Assembly (NCBI RefSeq): GCF_009497655.1
Contig: NZ_CP023317.1
Span: 1,889,501 to 1,953,500, forward strand
DNA: 64,000 bases
Reading direction: 5' to 3'
From: Priestia megaterium
Lineage (GTDB): Bacteria > Bacillota > Bacilli > Bacillales > Bacillaceae_H
The notes under the pieces were generated by a model, which was given only the letters and a program-made list of their open reading frames with translations, ran no database searches and was not told where the DNA came from. The translations under genes were made by a program, and so were the position numbers. This document shows, piece by piece, positions 23,957 to 33,528 of this stretch (its first letter is position 1; each line of letters starts with the position of its first letter).

Positions 23957-24016
23957 ATGTATTTTCAGTTTTATATTGAATCAGATGAAGTAAACTGCTG
24001 TCTGTGAGGTGTTTTT

Positions 24017-24214
24017 ATGTCTAATATTCACTATCATTCCATCAAAGTAAATAAAATCCAAAACAGTTCAGGCCTATTTTATGGCGTTAATATTCAATAT
24101 AAATGGAGTCATAAAAGTCGAATTTCTGACGGTTTCGGAAAAATAGTTGGTGATTCTAATAAAATTTTAAATAATACCACCGTGGCGAAAACCCCTAAAA
24201 AAAATGATGAGTAA
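24017..24214 (+). CDS. GerPA/GerPF-like spore protein, paralogue C (short)
   Basis: A 65-residue protein: IKVNKIQNSSGLFYGVNIQY, KW, then DGFGKIVGDSNKIL and a basic tail KTPKKNDE. It retains the cluster core (NSSG-L-F-x-G-x-N-x-Q-x-x-W ... GFG-x-I-x-G-x-x-N) but lacks the DxDVxD tail. GAGGTG lies five bases before ATG. Convergent with paralogue D, ten bases apart, without an obvious terminator. Confidence 0.55.
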   Translation: MSNIHYHSIKVNKIQNSSGLFYGVNIQYKWSHKSRISDGFGKIVGDSNKILNNTTVAKTPKKNDE

Positions 24215-24224
24215 AATCCTAGAG

Positions 24225-24470
24225 TTAAGTTTCTTTTGCAGCCTGCTTAAAAGAGTCATTTACATCATCTTCACCAAGAACAAGATGTGTATTGTAGGAT
24301 AGTTGATTATCATCTCCCGAAATTGTGCCAAAACCTGAATTGCTGCTGCTGATTGTAGTTTCCCAATTTTTTTGCATGTTTTTTCCTATAAATACTCCTG
24401 CGTTGTTTTTAACCGTATTTACGGTGAGGTCATCAAAAATGATTTGCGGAGAACGGAGATCTATTTTCAT
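24225..24470 (-). CDS. GerPA/GerPF-like spore protein, paralogue D
   Basis: An 81-residue protein: IIFDDLTVNTVKNNAGVFIG, KNMQKNW, SGFGTISGDDNQLSYN and EDDVNDSF. It has the full core plus an acidic DDVND tail. GGGGAGGAATT precedes ATG 24470. A sigmaK-like promoter lies 50-75 bases upstream on the minus strand. It diverges from the GerPC-like gene across 103 bases. Confidence 0.55.
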   Translation of the reverse strand: MKIDLRSPQIIFDDLTVNTVKNNAGVFIGKNMQKNWETTISSSNSGFGTISGDDNQLSYNTHLVLGEDDVNDSFKQAAKET

Positions 24471-24518
24471 AATTCCTCCCCATACATATGAGACATTAAT
24501 TAAAGTTATCTAATACAC

Positions 24519-24546
24519 TACTATATGTTGTAAATGGGCTAAAAGT
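24519..24546 (-). promoter_or_regulatory. SigmaK-like promoter for paralogue D
   Basis: Read on the minus strand: AC at 24546-24545, 17-base spacer, CATATAGTA at 24527-24519, an exact CATANNNTA match with ideal spacing. Confidence 0.5.
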
Positions 24547-24573
24547 GTTAAAACAAATGAGGGGTCAAACTCT

Positions 24574-25299
24574 ATGGATGAAAAGGTGTTGAATATACTC
24601 AAAAACATTGAAAAAAGGCTCGCAAGCTTAGAAAAACACGTAAATGAACTTTCAAAAGAAAAGGTCCAATCTTTTCATTTAGATATAAAGAACGTTGAAA
24701 CACTGAACTTGGACGAACTGTCTTATTATTTAGAACATATTGATGTAAAGGAACTTAGTGGAACTTTGAATATTGGTAATACTTTTCCTGCGCAAACGAA
24801 TCAATATCAAGCGCCGAGAAAGAAAGGTAAAAAAACAACAAATGACTCTGATGTTAATCGGAAATCGGGTAGTCAGAATAATAAAGCAAAAAATAAAGAA
24901 AAGGGTCCTTCTGAAATATCAGTTAAAATTAATGAAAGAAGTGTCCCTTACAAACTAATCCATACAGAAAAAATGAGGGAGTCTAATCAGGCTCTAGAAT
25001 CAATCTTTAGCATAGGTGACATTCATATTGGTACAATCGAAGATGCTTCAGCTGTAAACTTTGGTAATAACTTTCCGACAAATTTTAGAAGTCATAAAAA
25101 AGTGAGTCAGGGATTTGGCAATATTTTGGGCAATCAAAATGATATACATGACATCTTATCCTCTTTAGAGGAAAAAGATGCTTCAGAAGTATACAATGAA
25201 AACCAAGGTGAAAAGCCGCCTGAATGGCTGGACACAATGATAGAAGAACAAAAGAAGGAGATGGGTACCAACCTAAATGGAGATGAAAAGGGAGAGTGA
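24574..25299 (+). CDS. GerPC-like protein with C-terminal copy of the cluster motif
   Basis: A 241-residue protein. The N-terminus is a coiled coil (VLNILKNIEKRLASLEKHVN), then IDVKELSGTLNIGNTFPAQ, which matches the L-x-GTLNIG motif of GerPC. A Lys/Asn-rich linker (about 80-120) follows. The C-terminal part repeats the pattern: SIGDIHIGTIEDASAVNFGN, NFP, then SQGFGNILGNQND, the cluster core. GerPC belongs to the GerP set that makes the spore coat permeable to germinants. Here GerPC-like and GerPA-like parts seem joined. GAGGGGT lies nine bases before ATG. Assignment is by motif only. Confidence 0.55.
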   Translation: MDEKVLNILKNIEKRLASLEKHVNELSKEKVQSFHLDIKNVETLNLDELSYYLEHIDVKELSGTLNIGNTFPAQTNQYQAPRKKGKKTTNDSDVNRKSGSQNNKAKNKEKGPSEISVKINERSVPYKLIHTEKMRESNQALESIFSIGDIHIGTIEDASAVNFGNNFPTNFRSHKKVSQGFGNILGNQNDIHDILSSLEEKDASEVYNENQGEKPPEWLDTMIEEQKKEMGTNLNGDEKGE

Positions 25300-25395
25300 A
25301 TAGGAGAGCAAAACCTTTGGGTTCTAAGGTCAGTGTTGTTGATGCGAAATTTCTGAAAGAAAGCTTTAATTACGGAATAAAGAAGGATTAGTAAT

Positions 25396-25433
25396 AAAAA
25401 ACCTGCTACTTGTTTGGAGTAGCAGGTTTTTTA
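25396..25433. terminator. Bidirectional terminator
   Basis: AAAAAACCTGCTACT / AGTAGCAGGTTTTTT, between the GerPC-like gene and convergent metA. Confidence 0.85.
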
Positions 25434-25513
25434 GTTTGTTTCTTGTTCGCTGCAGTTTCAACATGAAAAAGAGCATGCGTAATTTAATTGAACACTGGGA
25501 TAGATCGGTTCTT

Positions 25514-26425
25514 TCATTCCCACAGATATGGAGTCTCTTGGTAAACATAATAGTTTAACCAATTCATAAACAGCAGGTTGGCATGAGAACGCCATGTTTT
25601 TAAAGGGTTTTTGTCAGGATCATTGTTTGGGAAATAGTGTTCCGGAAGCTTTGGTTCTAGTCCTTTTTCTGTATCTCGAAGAAATTCTTCTTGCAGTGTT
25701 TGAACGTCGTACTCTGGGTGGCCTGTCACGAAAACAAACTTTTCGTCTTTAGACATCGCCATATAAACACCAGCTTCTTCAGAGTAGGAAAGAAGCTCAA
25801 GGTCAGGATGATTTTTTACTTCATTCATGTCTACATCAGTGTGACGGGAATGAGGAGAATAAAAGACATCATCAAATCCTCGCAGCAGCTTAATGGGTTC
25901 TTCACTCGATACAACATGTGTAAATACACCCGTGCATTTATCAGAAAGAGGTCGCTTGTCAATGCCAAAGTGATGATAAAGTCCGGCTTGAGCTCCCCAA
26001 CAGATATGAAGGGTAGAAGTCACATTTGTTTTACACCAATTCATAATTTCTTGAAGTTCTTTCCAGTAGTTTACTTCTTCAAATGGTATATGTTCTACAG
26101 GTGCTCCTGTAATAATCATTCCGTCATATTTTCGTTCTTTAATTTGTTCAAACGTTTTATAAAACTGATCTAGGTGATTTTTACTCGTTGTTTTTGCTTT
26201 ATGGCTTGCCGTGTAAAGAAGTGTAATATGCACTTGCAGCGGTGAGTTCCCGAGTAAACGTAACAATTGCGTTTCAGCTTTTTCTTTTTCCGGCATTAAG
26301 TTTAGGATAACAATATTAAGCGGGCGAATTTCTTGGTTAACAGCGCGCACGTCGTCCATGATGAAAATTCTCTCTTTTTCTAAAATTTCTTTTGCCGGAA
26401 GATCACGTGGAATATTAATAGGCAA
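25514..26425 (-). CDS. metA: Homoserine O-acetyltransferase
   Basis: A 303-residue Met[21 protein letters not shown] is the family signature, ICWGAQA holds the acyl-accepting cysteine (Cys142), and TGHPEYD carries the His/Glu pair. Glu111 in [12 protein letters not shown] is the residue that in B. cereus MetA gives acetyl-CoA rather than succinyl-CoA use, so the product should be O-acetylhomoserine for methionine synthesis. AGGAGGAATTTT precedes ATG 26425. I found no S-box or T-box in its leader. Confidence 0.94.
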   Translation of the reverse strand: MPINIPRDLPAKEILEKERIFIMDDVRAVNQEIRPLNIVILNLMPEKEKAETQLLRLLGNSPLQVHITLLYTASHKAKTTSKNHLDQFYKTFEQIKERKYDGMIITGAPVEHIPFEEVNYWKELQEIMNWCKTNVTSTLHICWGAQAGLYHHFGIDKRPLSDKCTGVFTHVVSSEEPIKLLRGFDDVFYSPHSRHTDVDMNEVKNHPDLELLSYSEEAGVYMAMSKDEKFVFVTGHPEYDVQTLQEEFLRDTEKGLEPKLPEHYFPNNDPDKNPLKTWRSHANLLFMNWLNYYVYQETPYLWE

Positions 26426-26776
26426 TAAAATTCCTCCTATTCGATTTCGAAGTAATGACGCGTATAAATGTTCTTTCTCACGTGAAGATGAGGTTCAACA
26501 TTTATGTACAATATACTATTATAGGAATATACAGAATATTAAGCAATTGAATTTTGAAAAAAAAGAGCATTAATATGCGTAATGGCTAAAATGAAATGGT
26601 ACAATAAGGTTAAATTGGAGCATTGCTATGCTTTTTTAGCATGACTGAAACTCAGTAAAATTTATAGAGCAGTCGTTCCTGTATTTATTAAACTTCATAT
26701 CTCCCCCAGAAAACGGATTTTATCCTTTTTTGATGAAGTGTTTAAAAAGAATTCTCAGCAGAAAAGGGGTTTTTAT
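26426..26776. other. Divergent region between metA and fhs
   Basis: No supported gene. Contains a -10-like TACAAT near 26600 and two small hairpins (ATGCT-TTTTT-AGCAT near 26628-26642 and ACTGA-AACT-CAGT after it). No recognisable SAM, T-box or folate riboswitch motif. Confidence 0.5.
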
Positions 26777-28465
26777 ATGACAACTAAGAAGCAAATAAAA
26801 AGTGATTTGCAAATTGCACAAGAGGCAACGATTAAACCGATTAAAGAGATTGCCGAGCAGCTCGATATTTTAGAGGCCGAGCTAGAGCCGTACGGACATT
26901 ATAAAGCCAAGCTTTCTTTGTCCGTTATGGAACGTTTACACACAAAACAAGATGGAAAAGTGATTTTAGTTACAGCTATTAATCCAACTCCAGCAGGAGA
27001 AGGGAAGTCGACAGTGACGGTTGGCTTAGCTCAGGCATTACATAGATTAGGTAAAAAAGCGATTGTCGCCATGCGTGAACCTTCTCTTGGTCCGGTAATG
27101 GGAATTAAAGGAGGTGCCGCTGGAGGTGGCTATGCTCAAGTGCTACCAATGGAGGATATTAATTTACACTTTACTGGAGACCTGCATGCCATCACAACAG
27201 CTAACAACGCGCTGGCAGCCATTTTAGATAACCATATACATCAAGGTAATGAACTGCGTATTGATACACGTAAAATTACGTGGAAACGAGTGGTGGATTT
27301 AAACGACCGCGCGCTGCGTCAGGTTGTCGTTGGATTAGGTGGTCCGATGCAAGGTGTTCCTCGAGAAGATGGATTTGATATTACGGTTGCATCAGAAATT
27401 ATGGCTATTTTCTGCTTAGCGTCAGATTTACAAGACTTAAAGCGTCGCTTAGCGTCCATTGTTGTAGCTTACAACATGGATAATGAGCCTGTAACGGTTG
27501 CGGACTTAGGTGCACAAGGAGCGCTTACTCTTCTTTTAAAAGATGCGATTAAACCAAACCTTGTACAGACGTTGGAACATACTCCAGCCCTCATTCACGG
27601 AGGTCCTTTTGCTAATATTGCCCACGGCTGCAATAGCGTCATTGCAACAAAAATGGCTGCAAAACTAGGCGACTATGTAGTAACAGAAGCGGGATTTGGG
27701 GCAGATTTAGGCGCAGAAAAATTCCTGAATATTAAAGCTCGTATGGCAGATATTAAACCAGAAACGGTGGTAATCGTTGCCACAATTCGTGCTCTGAAAA
27801 TGCATGGGGGCGTTCCTAAAGAGCGTTTAAATGAAGAAAACATTGAGGCTTTAGAAGCGGGAATTGAAAATCTTGAAAAACATATTGAAACGATTCAGGC
27901 ATTCGGCGTTCCTTATGTGGTAGCCGTGAACCGTTTTGTAACAGATTCAAAAGGTGAAGTAGAAGCGCTTATGAATTGGTGCGCTTCAAAGAATGTTCCA
28001 GTTGCTTTAACAGAAGTATGGGAAAAAGGTGGAGAAGGCGGCGTCATGCTTGCTGAAAAAATTCTTGAGGTCATGAACGAGACAGAAAGTCAGTTTTCTC
28101 CTCTTTATGATGTGTCAGCTTCGATTCCAGAAAAAGTAGAAGCTATTGCTAAAACCGTATACGGAGCACAAGGCGTAGATTTTGCTCCAAAAGCGTTAAA
28201 GCAAATACAGCAATTTGAAGCAAACGGATGGGATCACCTGCCGATCTGTATGGCCAAAACGCAGTATTCGTTAAGTGATGATCAGACGAAGCTGGGGCGA
28301 CCAACTGATTTTAAGATTACAGTGAGGGAATTCCGTCCTTCGCTCGGCGCTGGTTTTCTCGTGGCGCTAACAGGTTCAATTATGACAATGCCTGGACTTC
28401 CAAAAAAACCTGCTGCGCTCAATATGGATATTGACGAGAATGGACATGCACTAGGTATTTTTTAA
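26777..28465 (+). CDS. fhs: Formate-tetrahydrofolate ligase
   Basis: A 562-residue enzyme that uses ATP to join formate to tetrahydrofolate, giving 10-formyl-THF for one-carbon metabolism. Visible signatures: [20 protein letters not shown] (P-loop region), [20 protein letters not shown] and [12 protein letters not shown]. Length is standard. ATG 26777 has AAAAGGGG upstream; the longer frame from GTG 26738 lacks a site. Terminator directly after. Confidence 0.95.
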   Translation: MTTKKQIKSDLQIAQEATIKPIKEIAEQLDILEAELEPYGHYKAKLSLSVMERLHTKQDGKVILVTAINPTPAGEGKSTVTVGLAQALHRLGKKAIVAMREPSLGPVMGIKGGAAGGGYAQVLPMEDINLHFTGDLHAITTANNALAAILDNHIHQGNELRIDTRKITWKRVVDLNDRALRQVVVGLGGPMQGVPREDGFDITVASEIMAIFCLASDLQDLKRRLASIVVAYNMDNEPVTVADLGAQGALTLLLKDAIKPNLVQTLEHTPALIHGGPFANIAHGCNSVIATKMAAKLGDYVVTEAGFGADLGAEKFLNIKARMADIKPETVVIVATIRALKMHGGVPKERLNEENIEALEAGIENLEKHIETIQAFGVPYVVAVNRFVTDSKGEVEALMNWCASKNVPVALTEVWEKGGEGGVMLAEKILEVMNETESQFSPLYDVSASIPEKVEAIAKTVYGAQGVDFAPKALKQIQQFEANGWDHLPICMAKTQYSLSDDQTKLGRPTDFKITVREFRPSLGAGFLVALTGSIMTMPGLPKKPAALNMDIDENGHALGIF

Positions 28466-28497
28466 GAGAAAAGCGATGCCTTGGCATCGCTTTTCTT
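28466..28497 (+). terminator. Terminator of fhs
   Basis: GAGAAAAGCGATGCC / GGCATCGCTTTTCT hairpin at the stop codon. Confidence 0.85.
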
Positions 28498-28594
28498 ATG
28501 ATATAAAACAAAATAACAGGTATGTTATGAATTAATTTGGCAAGAAAGAAGAAGAGCTGACTGTTCGTATTTTATAAAAAAGGAAGTAGTTGAA

Positions 28595-29113
28595 ATGTTT
28601 GATCCAATTGTATTTGATAATTTAAAAGTAGTTGTAGAAGGAGAGATCTATGATCTTGACTTATCTGGGCAAGTATCTGTTACGAATCGCGAAGATTTTG
28701 TAGACTTAGCTCAGTTTACTCGAACGTACCGCATTTCTTTTCAACAGCATTTTTGCTGTACCGCGTCGCTAACTTTATCAACCGACTTAGATAATATTCA
28801 TGCGGAATTAACGCCTTCCCGTGTAGAAAAACCAGGTTGTACAGTTTATATTCATTTTCAGCTGAAAAAACAAAAACCGTTTGAAGAAGCTGAGTTTCAA
28901 AACATACAGGAAATGTGTGAAAGGATCTGGGGAACAACAAGAGTGGTTAAGCAGCGTATTACTCATGAAGTTGGAGCAAACGAATATGAAAACAATATTG
29001 AGGTGACCTTTAACCGATTTATTTACGAAGATCAAGTGGGAGATTTAATCGAAATGATTGATTATATGCTGCAAACGACTGACCAGCTAAAGGTTCTTTA
29101 CGACAAATCATAA
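28595..29113 (+). CDS. Conserved hypothetical protein, unrecognised
   Basis: A 172-residue protein with no signal peptide or membrane segment. It begins MFDPIVFDNLKVVVEGEIYD, includes FQQHFCCTASLTLSTDL and FQLKKQKPFEEAEF, and ends in a helix EMIDYMLQTTDQLKVLYDK. Mixed alpha/beta composition. AGGAAGTAG precedes ATG. It sits 60 bases ahead of the glutathione peroxidase gene without a clear terminator, so the two may be cotranscribed. No function proposed. Confidence 0.7.
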   Translation: MFDPIVFDNLKVVVEGEIYDLDLSGQVSVTNREDFVDLAQFTRTYRISFQQHFCCTASLTLSTDLDNIHAELTPSRVEKPGCTVYIHFQLKKQKPFEEAEFQNIQEMCERIWGTTRVVKQRITHEVGANEYENNIEVTFNRFIYEDQVGDLIEMIDYMLQTTDQLKVLYDKS

Positions 29114-29174
29114 GAGCGTTTCAGTTGTACTCTAGAAATAAAGTGAATTACAATAGAGAAAAGGAGGCGTTTTA

Positions 29175-29651
29175 ATGAGCGTGTATGAATACTCTGCAAA
29201 AACAATTAAAGACGAAGACGTATCACTATCTAACTATCAAGGTGACGTACTGTTGATTGTGAATACAGCTAGCAAATGCGGCTTCACCCCTCAATATAAA
29301 GATTTACAGGCGCTGTATGAAGAAGAAAAAGAAAACGGTCTAACGGTTCTAGGTTTTCCTTGCAATCAGTTCGGTGGTCAAGAGCCAGGAAGTTCAAATG
29401 ATATTGAACAATTTTGCGAGTTAAACTACGGCGTTTCGTTTCCAATGTTTGCAAAAGTAGATGTAAAAGGTGAGCATGCACATCCGTTATTTGCATACTT
29501 AACGGAACAAGCACCTGGCCTGCTAGGTTCTAAAGCGATAAAGTGGAATTTCACAAAGTTTTTAGTGAATCGTCAAGGTGAAGTCGTGAAGCGATACGCA
29601 CCTCAAACTGCACCAAAAGATATTCAAAAAGATATAAAAGAATTGCTGTAA
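29175..29651 (+). CDS. bsaA: Glutathione peroxidase-family thiol peroxidase
   Basis: A 158-residue peroxidase. VNTASKCGFTPQYKDLQALY holds the peroxidatic Cys35; FPCNQFGGQEPGS contains the conserved Gln region and a possible resolving Cys; KWNFTKFLV completes the Gln-Trp-Asn active site. Bacterial members usually take electrons from thioredoxin or bacillithiol rather than glutathione. bshB2, yuxK and brxA in this window support a bacillithiol cell. AAGGAGGCG precedes ATG. Confidence 0.92.
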   Translation: MSVYEYSAKTIKDEDVSLSNYQGDVLLIVNTASKCGFTPQYKDLQALYEEEKENGLTVLGFPCNQFGGQEPGSSNDIEQFCELNYGVSFPMFAKVDVKGEHAHPLFAYLTEQAPGLLGSKAIKWNFTKFLVNRQGEVVKRYAPQTAPKDIQKDIKELL

Positions 29652-29652
29652 A

Positions 29653-29686
29653 AGCAGGTGGATCTCCATCTGTTTTTTATTTTTCA
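29653..29686 (+). terminator. Probable terminator
   Basis: GCAGGTGGA / TCCATCTGTTTTTT hairpin right after the stop. Confidence 0.7.
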
Positions 29687-29775
29687 GCCAGGGTTTTCAA
29701 AGGGTGCTCAGCTGTCAGTGAGACGAGCGCCTTACTTTGTGCTAAAATAATGGTGGATATAATTGAGGTGAGCAA

Positions 29776-30429
29776 ATGAACAAAATAGAAAAGACGGAAA
29801 AGTGGGTTCAAGCAAAGCTTGCGCATGACACGACGGGACATGACTGGCAGCATATCGATCGCGTGCGTCGAAATGCAGTGCTTTTATATAAAAAAGAAGG
29901 CGGCAACCGGGAAGTTATTGAACTAGCCGCGCTTTTACACGATGTGGTAGATGATAAGCTAGTGGAAGATGTTGAAAAAGCGTATGAAGAAGTGCGGGAG
30001 TGGCTGAAGAGTCAGCGCGTAGAAGAAGAGAACTGCAAGCATATCGTTCATATTTTACAAACGATGTCATATAAAGGCGGCAACCGTCCGGCTATGGCCA
30101 CGCTTGAAGGTCAAGTTGTTCAAGATGCAGATCGTTTAGATGCAATTGGTGCGATTGGTATCGCACGTACGTTTATGTATGCAGGTTCTAAAGGCACGGC
30201 TCTGTATGACGAAAACATTGCTGTACGAAGTGAGATGACAGAGGAAGAATACAGACACGGAAAATCAACGGCTATTGCTCATTTTTATGAAAAGTTGTTA
30301 AAGCTGACTGCGTTAATGAATACTCAAACAGCACGGTCTCTAGCGCAAGAGCGACATACATATATGAAAGAATTTTTAGTTCAATTTAAGAAAGAGTGGA
30401 ATTATCATTATGAAAATGCTGACTGTTGA
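29776..30429 (+). CDS. HD-domain phosphohydrolase (YedJ-like)
   Basis: A 217-residue metal phosphohydrolase. His residues in TTGHDWQHIDRV and the HD pair in ALLHDVVDD, with QDADRLDAIGAIGIART, match the YedJ/YpgQ group. B. subtilis YpgQ relatives are dNTP or nucleotide pyrophosphohydrolases, and ypgR lies just downstream here, which supports a YpgQ-like role. GAGGTGAG precedes ATG. The 3' end overlaps the ABC-F gene by 20 bases. Confidence 0.83.
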   Translation: MNKIEKTEKWVQAKLAHDTTGHDWQHIDRVRRNAVLLYKKEGGNREVIELAALLHDVVDDKLVEDVEKAYEEVREWLKSQRVEEENCKHIVHILQTMSYKGGNRPAMATLEGQVVQDADRLDAIGAIGIARTFMYAGSKGTALYDENIAVRSEMTEEEYRHGKSTAIAHFYEKLLKLTALMNTQTARSLAQERHTYMKEFLVQFKKEWNYHYENADC

Positions 30430-32308
30430 AAACTTAACAAAAACATATGGAGAAAAAGAGCTGTTTCATCAGCTAACGTTTACAATTACGGAAAATGAGC
30501 GAATCGGCTTAATTGGTGTAAACGGAACAGGAAAATCGACGCTTCTTAAAATTATCGCAGGTCTAGAGCTGGGAGATGAAGGGGATATTATTCATGCTAA
30601 AGACTACAGCGTGACATATTTACCTCAGCATCCGGATTTTGATGAAGACTTAACGGTTTTAGAGCAAGTTTTCAGCGGAGATACGCCCCTTCTTAATTTA
30701 TTAAAAAACTATGAGCTGGCTCTGTATGCGTTAGAGCAAGATTCTGCAAACGAGAAGAACCAGCAGACACTGTATGATTTACAGCAGAAAATGGATGCGA
30801 TGAACGCGTGGGAAGCCAATTCTAACGCACAGTCGATCTTAACGAAGCTGGGAATTTCAAATATGAGTGCAAAAATTGGTGAGCTTTCAGGTGGACAGAA
30901 AAAGCGCGTGTCAATTGCCCAAAGCCTAATTCAAACACCTGATTTATTAATTTTGGATGAGCCGACTAACCACTTGGATTATGAGACGGTTAAATGGCTC
31001 GAAGAATATTTATCCAAATATCAAGGAGCCGTATTGCTTGTTACTCATGATCGCTATTTCTTGGATGCTGTTACAAACCGAATTTTTGAGTTAGACGGTG
31101 GAAATTTATATAGCTATAAAGGAAACTATGCTGCTTTTCTAGAAGGAAAAGCGATTCGAGAAGATCAGGAAAAAGCAACTCAAGCAAAATTAAGTAACTT
31201 ATATCGCAATGAATTGGCTTGGATTCGCCGAGGAGCAAAAGCGCGTACGACTAAACAAAAAGCGCGTATTCAGCGATTTGATGAATTAGAAGGAAAACTC
31301 GATTCTTCTGAAAAAGAATCACTAGATTTAAGTTTAGCAGGCAGCCGCCTTGGGAAAAAAGTGTTTGAATTAAAAGATGTGTCTAAGACGTATGAAAATA
31401 AAATCATTCTTTCAGACTTTACGCACATCGTGAAAAAACAAGACCGAATTGGAATTGTCGGTAAGAACGGAAGCGGAAAGTCTACCCTGTTGAATATGAT
31501 TGCAGGACGCATTGAGCCGGACAGCGGTGAAATTGACAGAGGACAAACGGTTAAAATTGCTTACTATACTCAAGAAAGCGATGATATGGACTTGAATCAA
31601 CGCATGCTTGATTATATTAAAGAATCGGCAGAAGTTGTTCATACGACGGATGGGAAAATGATCTCTGCATCGCAAATGCTTGAGAGATTTCTATTTCCTT
31701 CACATACGCACGGAACACCGATTCAAAAGTTGTCCGGAGGAGAGCGCCGTCGTTTATATTTATTGAAATTGTTGATGACATCGCCAAATGTTTTACTGCT
31801 AGATGAGCCGACTAATGATTTGGATACTCAAACGCTAACGGTGCTTGAAGACTACCTCGAAGAATTTCCAGGTGTTGTTATCACGGTATCACATGATCGC
31901 TATTTCTTAGATAAAGTAGCAGATTACTTACTTGTCTTTGAAGGAGAAGGAAACATTTCGACTTATTTTGGCGCTTATACAGATCAATTAGAAGAAGCGG
32001 TGAAAAAGAAGCAGGCAATGGCTCAGCAGGCTAAAGTGAAAGAAGAAAAGCCAAAACAGCCGGAGAAAACGAAAAAGCGTCGCTTAACGTATAAAGAACA
32101 AAAAGAATGGGAAGAAATCGAAGATCATATTGCAGCAAAAGAAGAAGAAATTGAACGCTTAACAAGTGAAATTGAACAGGTGGGCAGCGATTATACAAAA
32201 GCGCATAACCTATCGTTAGAACAAGAAAAAGCAAATGAAGAATTAAATGCACTGCTTGATCGCTGGGCAGAGCTTTCAGAGCTGATTGAAGAAATTGAAA
32301 ACGCGTAA
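30410..32308 (+). CDS. ABC-F ATPase (YfmR/Uup type)
   Basis: A 632-residue soluble protein with two ABC ATPase domains and no membrane segments. Walker A loops GVNGTGKST (about 36-44) and GKNGSGKST, signatures LSGGQKKRVSIAQ and LSGGERRRLYLL, Walker B LLILDEPTNHLD and LLLDEPTNDLD are intact. A coiled-coil C-terminal domain (about 560-630) marks the Uup/YfmR branch of translation-associated ABC-F proteins. It acts on stalled ribosomes rather than in transport. ATG 30410 overlaps the previous gene, implying coupling. Confidence 0.88.
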   Translation: MKMLTVENLTKTYGEKELFHQLTFTITENERIGLIGVNGTGKSTLLKIIAGLELGDEGDIIHAKDYSVTYLPQHPDFDEDLTVLEQVFSGDTPLLNLLKNYELALYALEQDSANEKNQQTLYDLQQKMDAMNAWEANSNAQSILTKLGISNMSAKIGELSGGQKKRVSIAQSLIQTPDLLILDEPTNHLDYETVKWLEEYLSKYQGAVLLVTHDRYFLDAVTNRIFELDGGNLYSYKGNYAAFLEGKAIREDQEKATQAKLSNLYRNELAWIRRGAKARTTKQKARIQRFDELEGKLDSSEKESLDLSLAGSRLGKKVFELKDVSKTYENKIILSDFTHIVKKQDRIGIVGKNGSGKSTLLNMIAGRIEPDSGEIDRGQTVKIAYYTQESDDMDLNQRMLDYIKESAEVVHTTDGKMISASQMLERFLFPSHTHGTPIQKLSGGERRRLYLLKLLMTSPNVLLLDEPTNDLDTQTLTVLEDYLEEFPGVVITVSHDRYFLDKVADYLLVFEGEGNISTYFGAYTDQLEEAVKKKQAMAQQAKVKEEKPKQPEKTKKRRLTYKEQKEWEEIEDHIAAKEEEIERLTSEIEQVGSDYTKAHNLSLEQEKANEELNALLDRWAELSELIEEIENA

Positions 32309-32371
32309 ACAAGTCGTTAGACTGAGTATAAGCCACATGCTACAATTTTAATGAGAGGAGTACGATACGAT

Positions 32372-33496
32372 ATGAACATTAAATCAATTGAGCCAACGCC
32401 AAGTCCGAATACAATGAAAATTAATTTAGACGAAGTGCTATCAGGCGGAAAAAGCAATAACTATACGGAAAAAAATGCTGAAGCAGCGCCTGAAGTTGTT
32501 CAAGACATCTTGAAAGTAGAAGGGGTAAAAGGAGTCTATCACGTAGCGGACTTCTTAGCAGTAGAGCGAAATGCTAAATATGACTGGAAGCAAATTTTGC
32601 CGCAAGTTCGTGCAGCGTTTGGTGAAGATTTGCAGAGTAACAGCGAACAGCACAAAATGAATGAGCATTTTGGTGAGGTCAATGTGTCCGTTCAAATGTT
32701 CAAAAACGTACCAATGCAAGTTAAGCTAACGGATGGAAATGAAGAAAAGCGATTTGGTCTGCCTGAACGATTCGCAAAAGCGGTAGCAGAGCTTCAAAGC
32801 TTTTCAGATAATGTAGTGTTAGAACGGAAATGGAAAGAACAAGGCGTTCGTTACGGAGAGTTAGCGGCTATCGGAGACGAAGTAGTGGAAGAATTAGCAG
32901 CAGCATATCCGCAAGAAAGATTAACTCGCCTTGTAGCCAATGCACAAGAAGAAAAAGAAGGCGGAAAAACGGTACAGCCGCGTAAAACCTATAAAGTTAC
33001 AGAAGAGATGCTAGAAGACAACGATTGGTCAGTGCGCTATGCCCATTTAGAACAAATGGATCCAACAGAAGCTGATTTAGACGTTTTAAATAAAGCGCTT
33101 GATGATGAAAAAGCATCTATTCGCCGCTTAGCTACGGTCTACTTAGGAATGATTGAATCAAAAGCGGTACTGCCTTATTTATACAAAGCATTAAAAGATA
33201 AATCAGTCACTGTGCGCCGTACTGCTGGAGACTGCATGTCGGATTTAGGTTTTGAAGAAGGTATTCCGGCAATGTGTGAAGCCCTTGGTGATAAAAACAA
33301 GCTTGTGCGCTGGCGTGCAGCGATGTATTTATACGAGGTAGGGGATGAGACGGCTCTTCCTGCATTAAAAGCAGCAGAGAATGACAAAGAATTTGAGGTA
33401 GATTTACAAATCAAGCTAGCGATTGAACGTATCGAAGGCGGAGAAGAAGCAAAAGGTTCTGTTTGGAAACAAATGACGGAAAGCAGAAAAGCATAA
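32372..33496 (+). CDS. ypgR: YpgR/CvfC-type protein: Nfu N-terminal domain plus HEAT repeats
   Basis: A 374-residue protein. The start SIEPTPSPNTMKINLDEVLS and EGVKGVYHVADFLAVER is the Nfu/NifU N-terminal domain. From about residue 210 it turns to HEAT-like repeats (DNDWSVRYAHLEQM, DEKASIRRLATVYLG, DKSVTVRRTAGDCMS, DKNKLVRWRAAMYLY). This matches B. subtilis YpgR and the S. aureus conserved virulence factor C. The molecular function is not known. ATG 32372 fits GAGAGGAG upstream better than ATG 32351. Confidence 0.85.
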   Translation: MNIKSIEPTPSPNTMKINLDEVLSGGKSNNYTEKNAEAAPEVVQDILKVEGVKGVYHVADFLAVERNAKYDWKQILPQVRAAFGEDLQSNSEQHKMNEHFGEVNVSVQMFKNVPMQVKLTDGNEEKRFGLPERFAKAVAELQSFSDNVVLERKWKEQGVRYGELAAIGDEVVEELAAAYPQERLTRLVANAQEEKEGGKTVQPRKTYKVTEEMLEDNDWSVRYAHLEQMDPTEADLDVLNKALDDEKASIRRLATVYLGMIESKAVLPYLYKALKDKSVTVRRTAGDCMSDLGFEEGIPAMCEALGDKNKLVRWRAAMYLYEVGDETALPALKAAENDKEFEVDLQIKLAIERIEGGEEAKGSVWKQMTESRKA

Positions 33497-33528
33497 AAAA
33501 AGATCATTCACTTGAATGATCTTTTTTT
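33494..33528. terminator. Bidirectional terminator overlapping both stop codons
   Basis: AAAAAAAGATCATTCA / TGAATGATCTTTTTTT. The TAA of ypgR and the reverse TAA of the deacetylase gene fall at its two edges. Confidence 0.88.

Noticed and set aside
25691-26173. Plus-strand 160-residue frame inside metA
   Set aside because: Antisense shadow of a highly conserved gene, no start support.
26590-26776. Folate (THF) riboswitch before fhs
   Set aside because: Only two small hairpins are present; conserved THF aptamer segments are missing.
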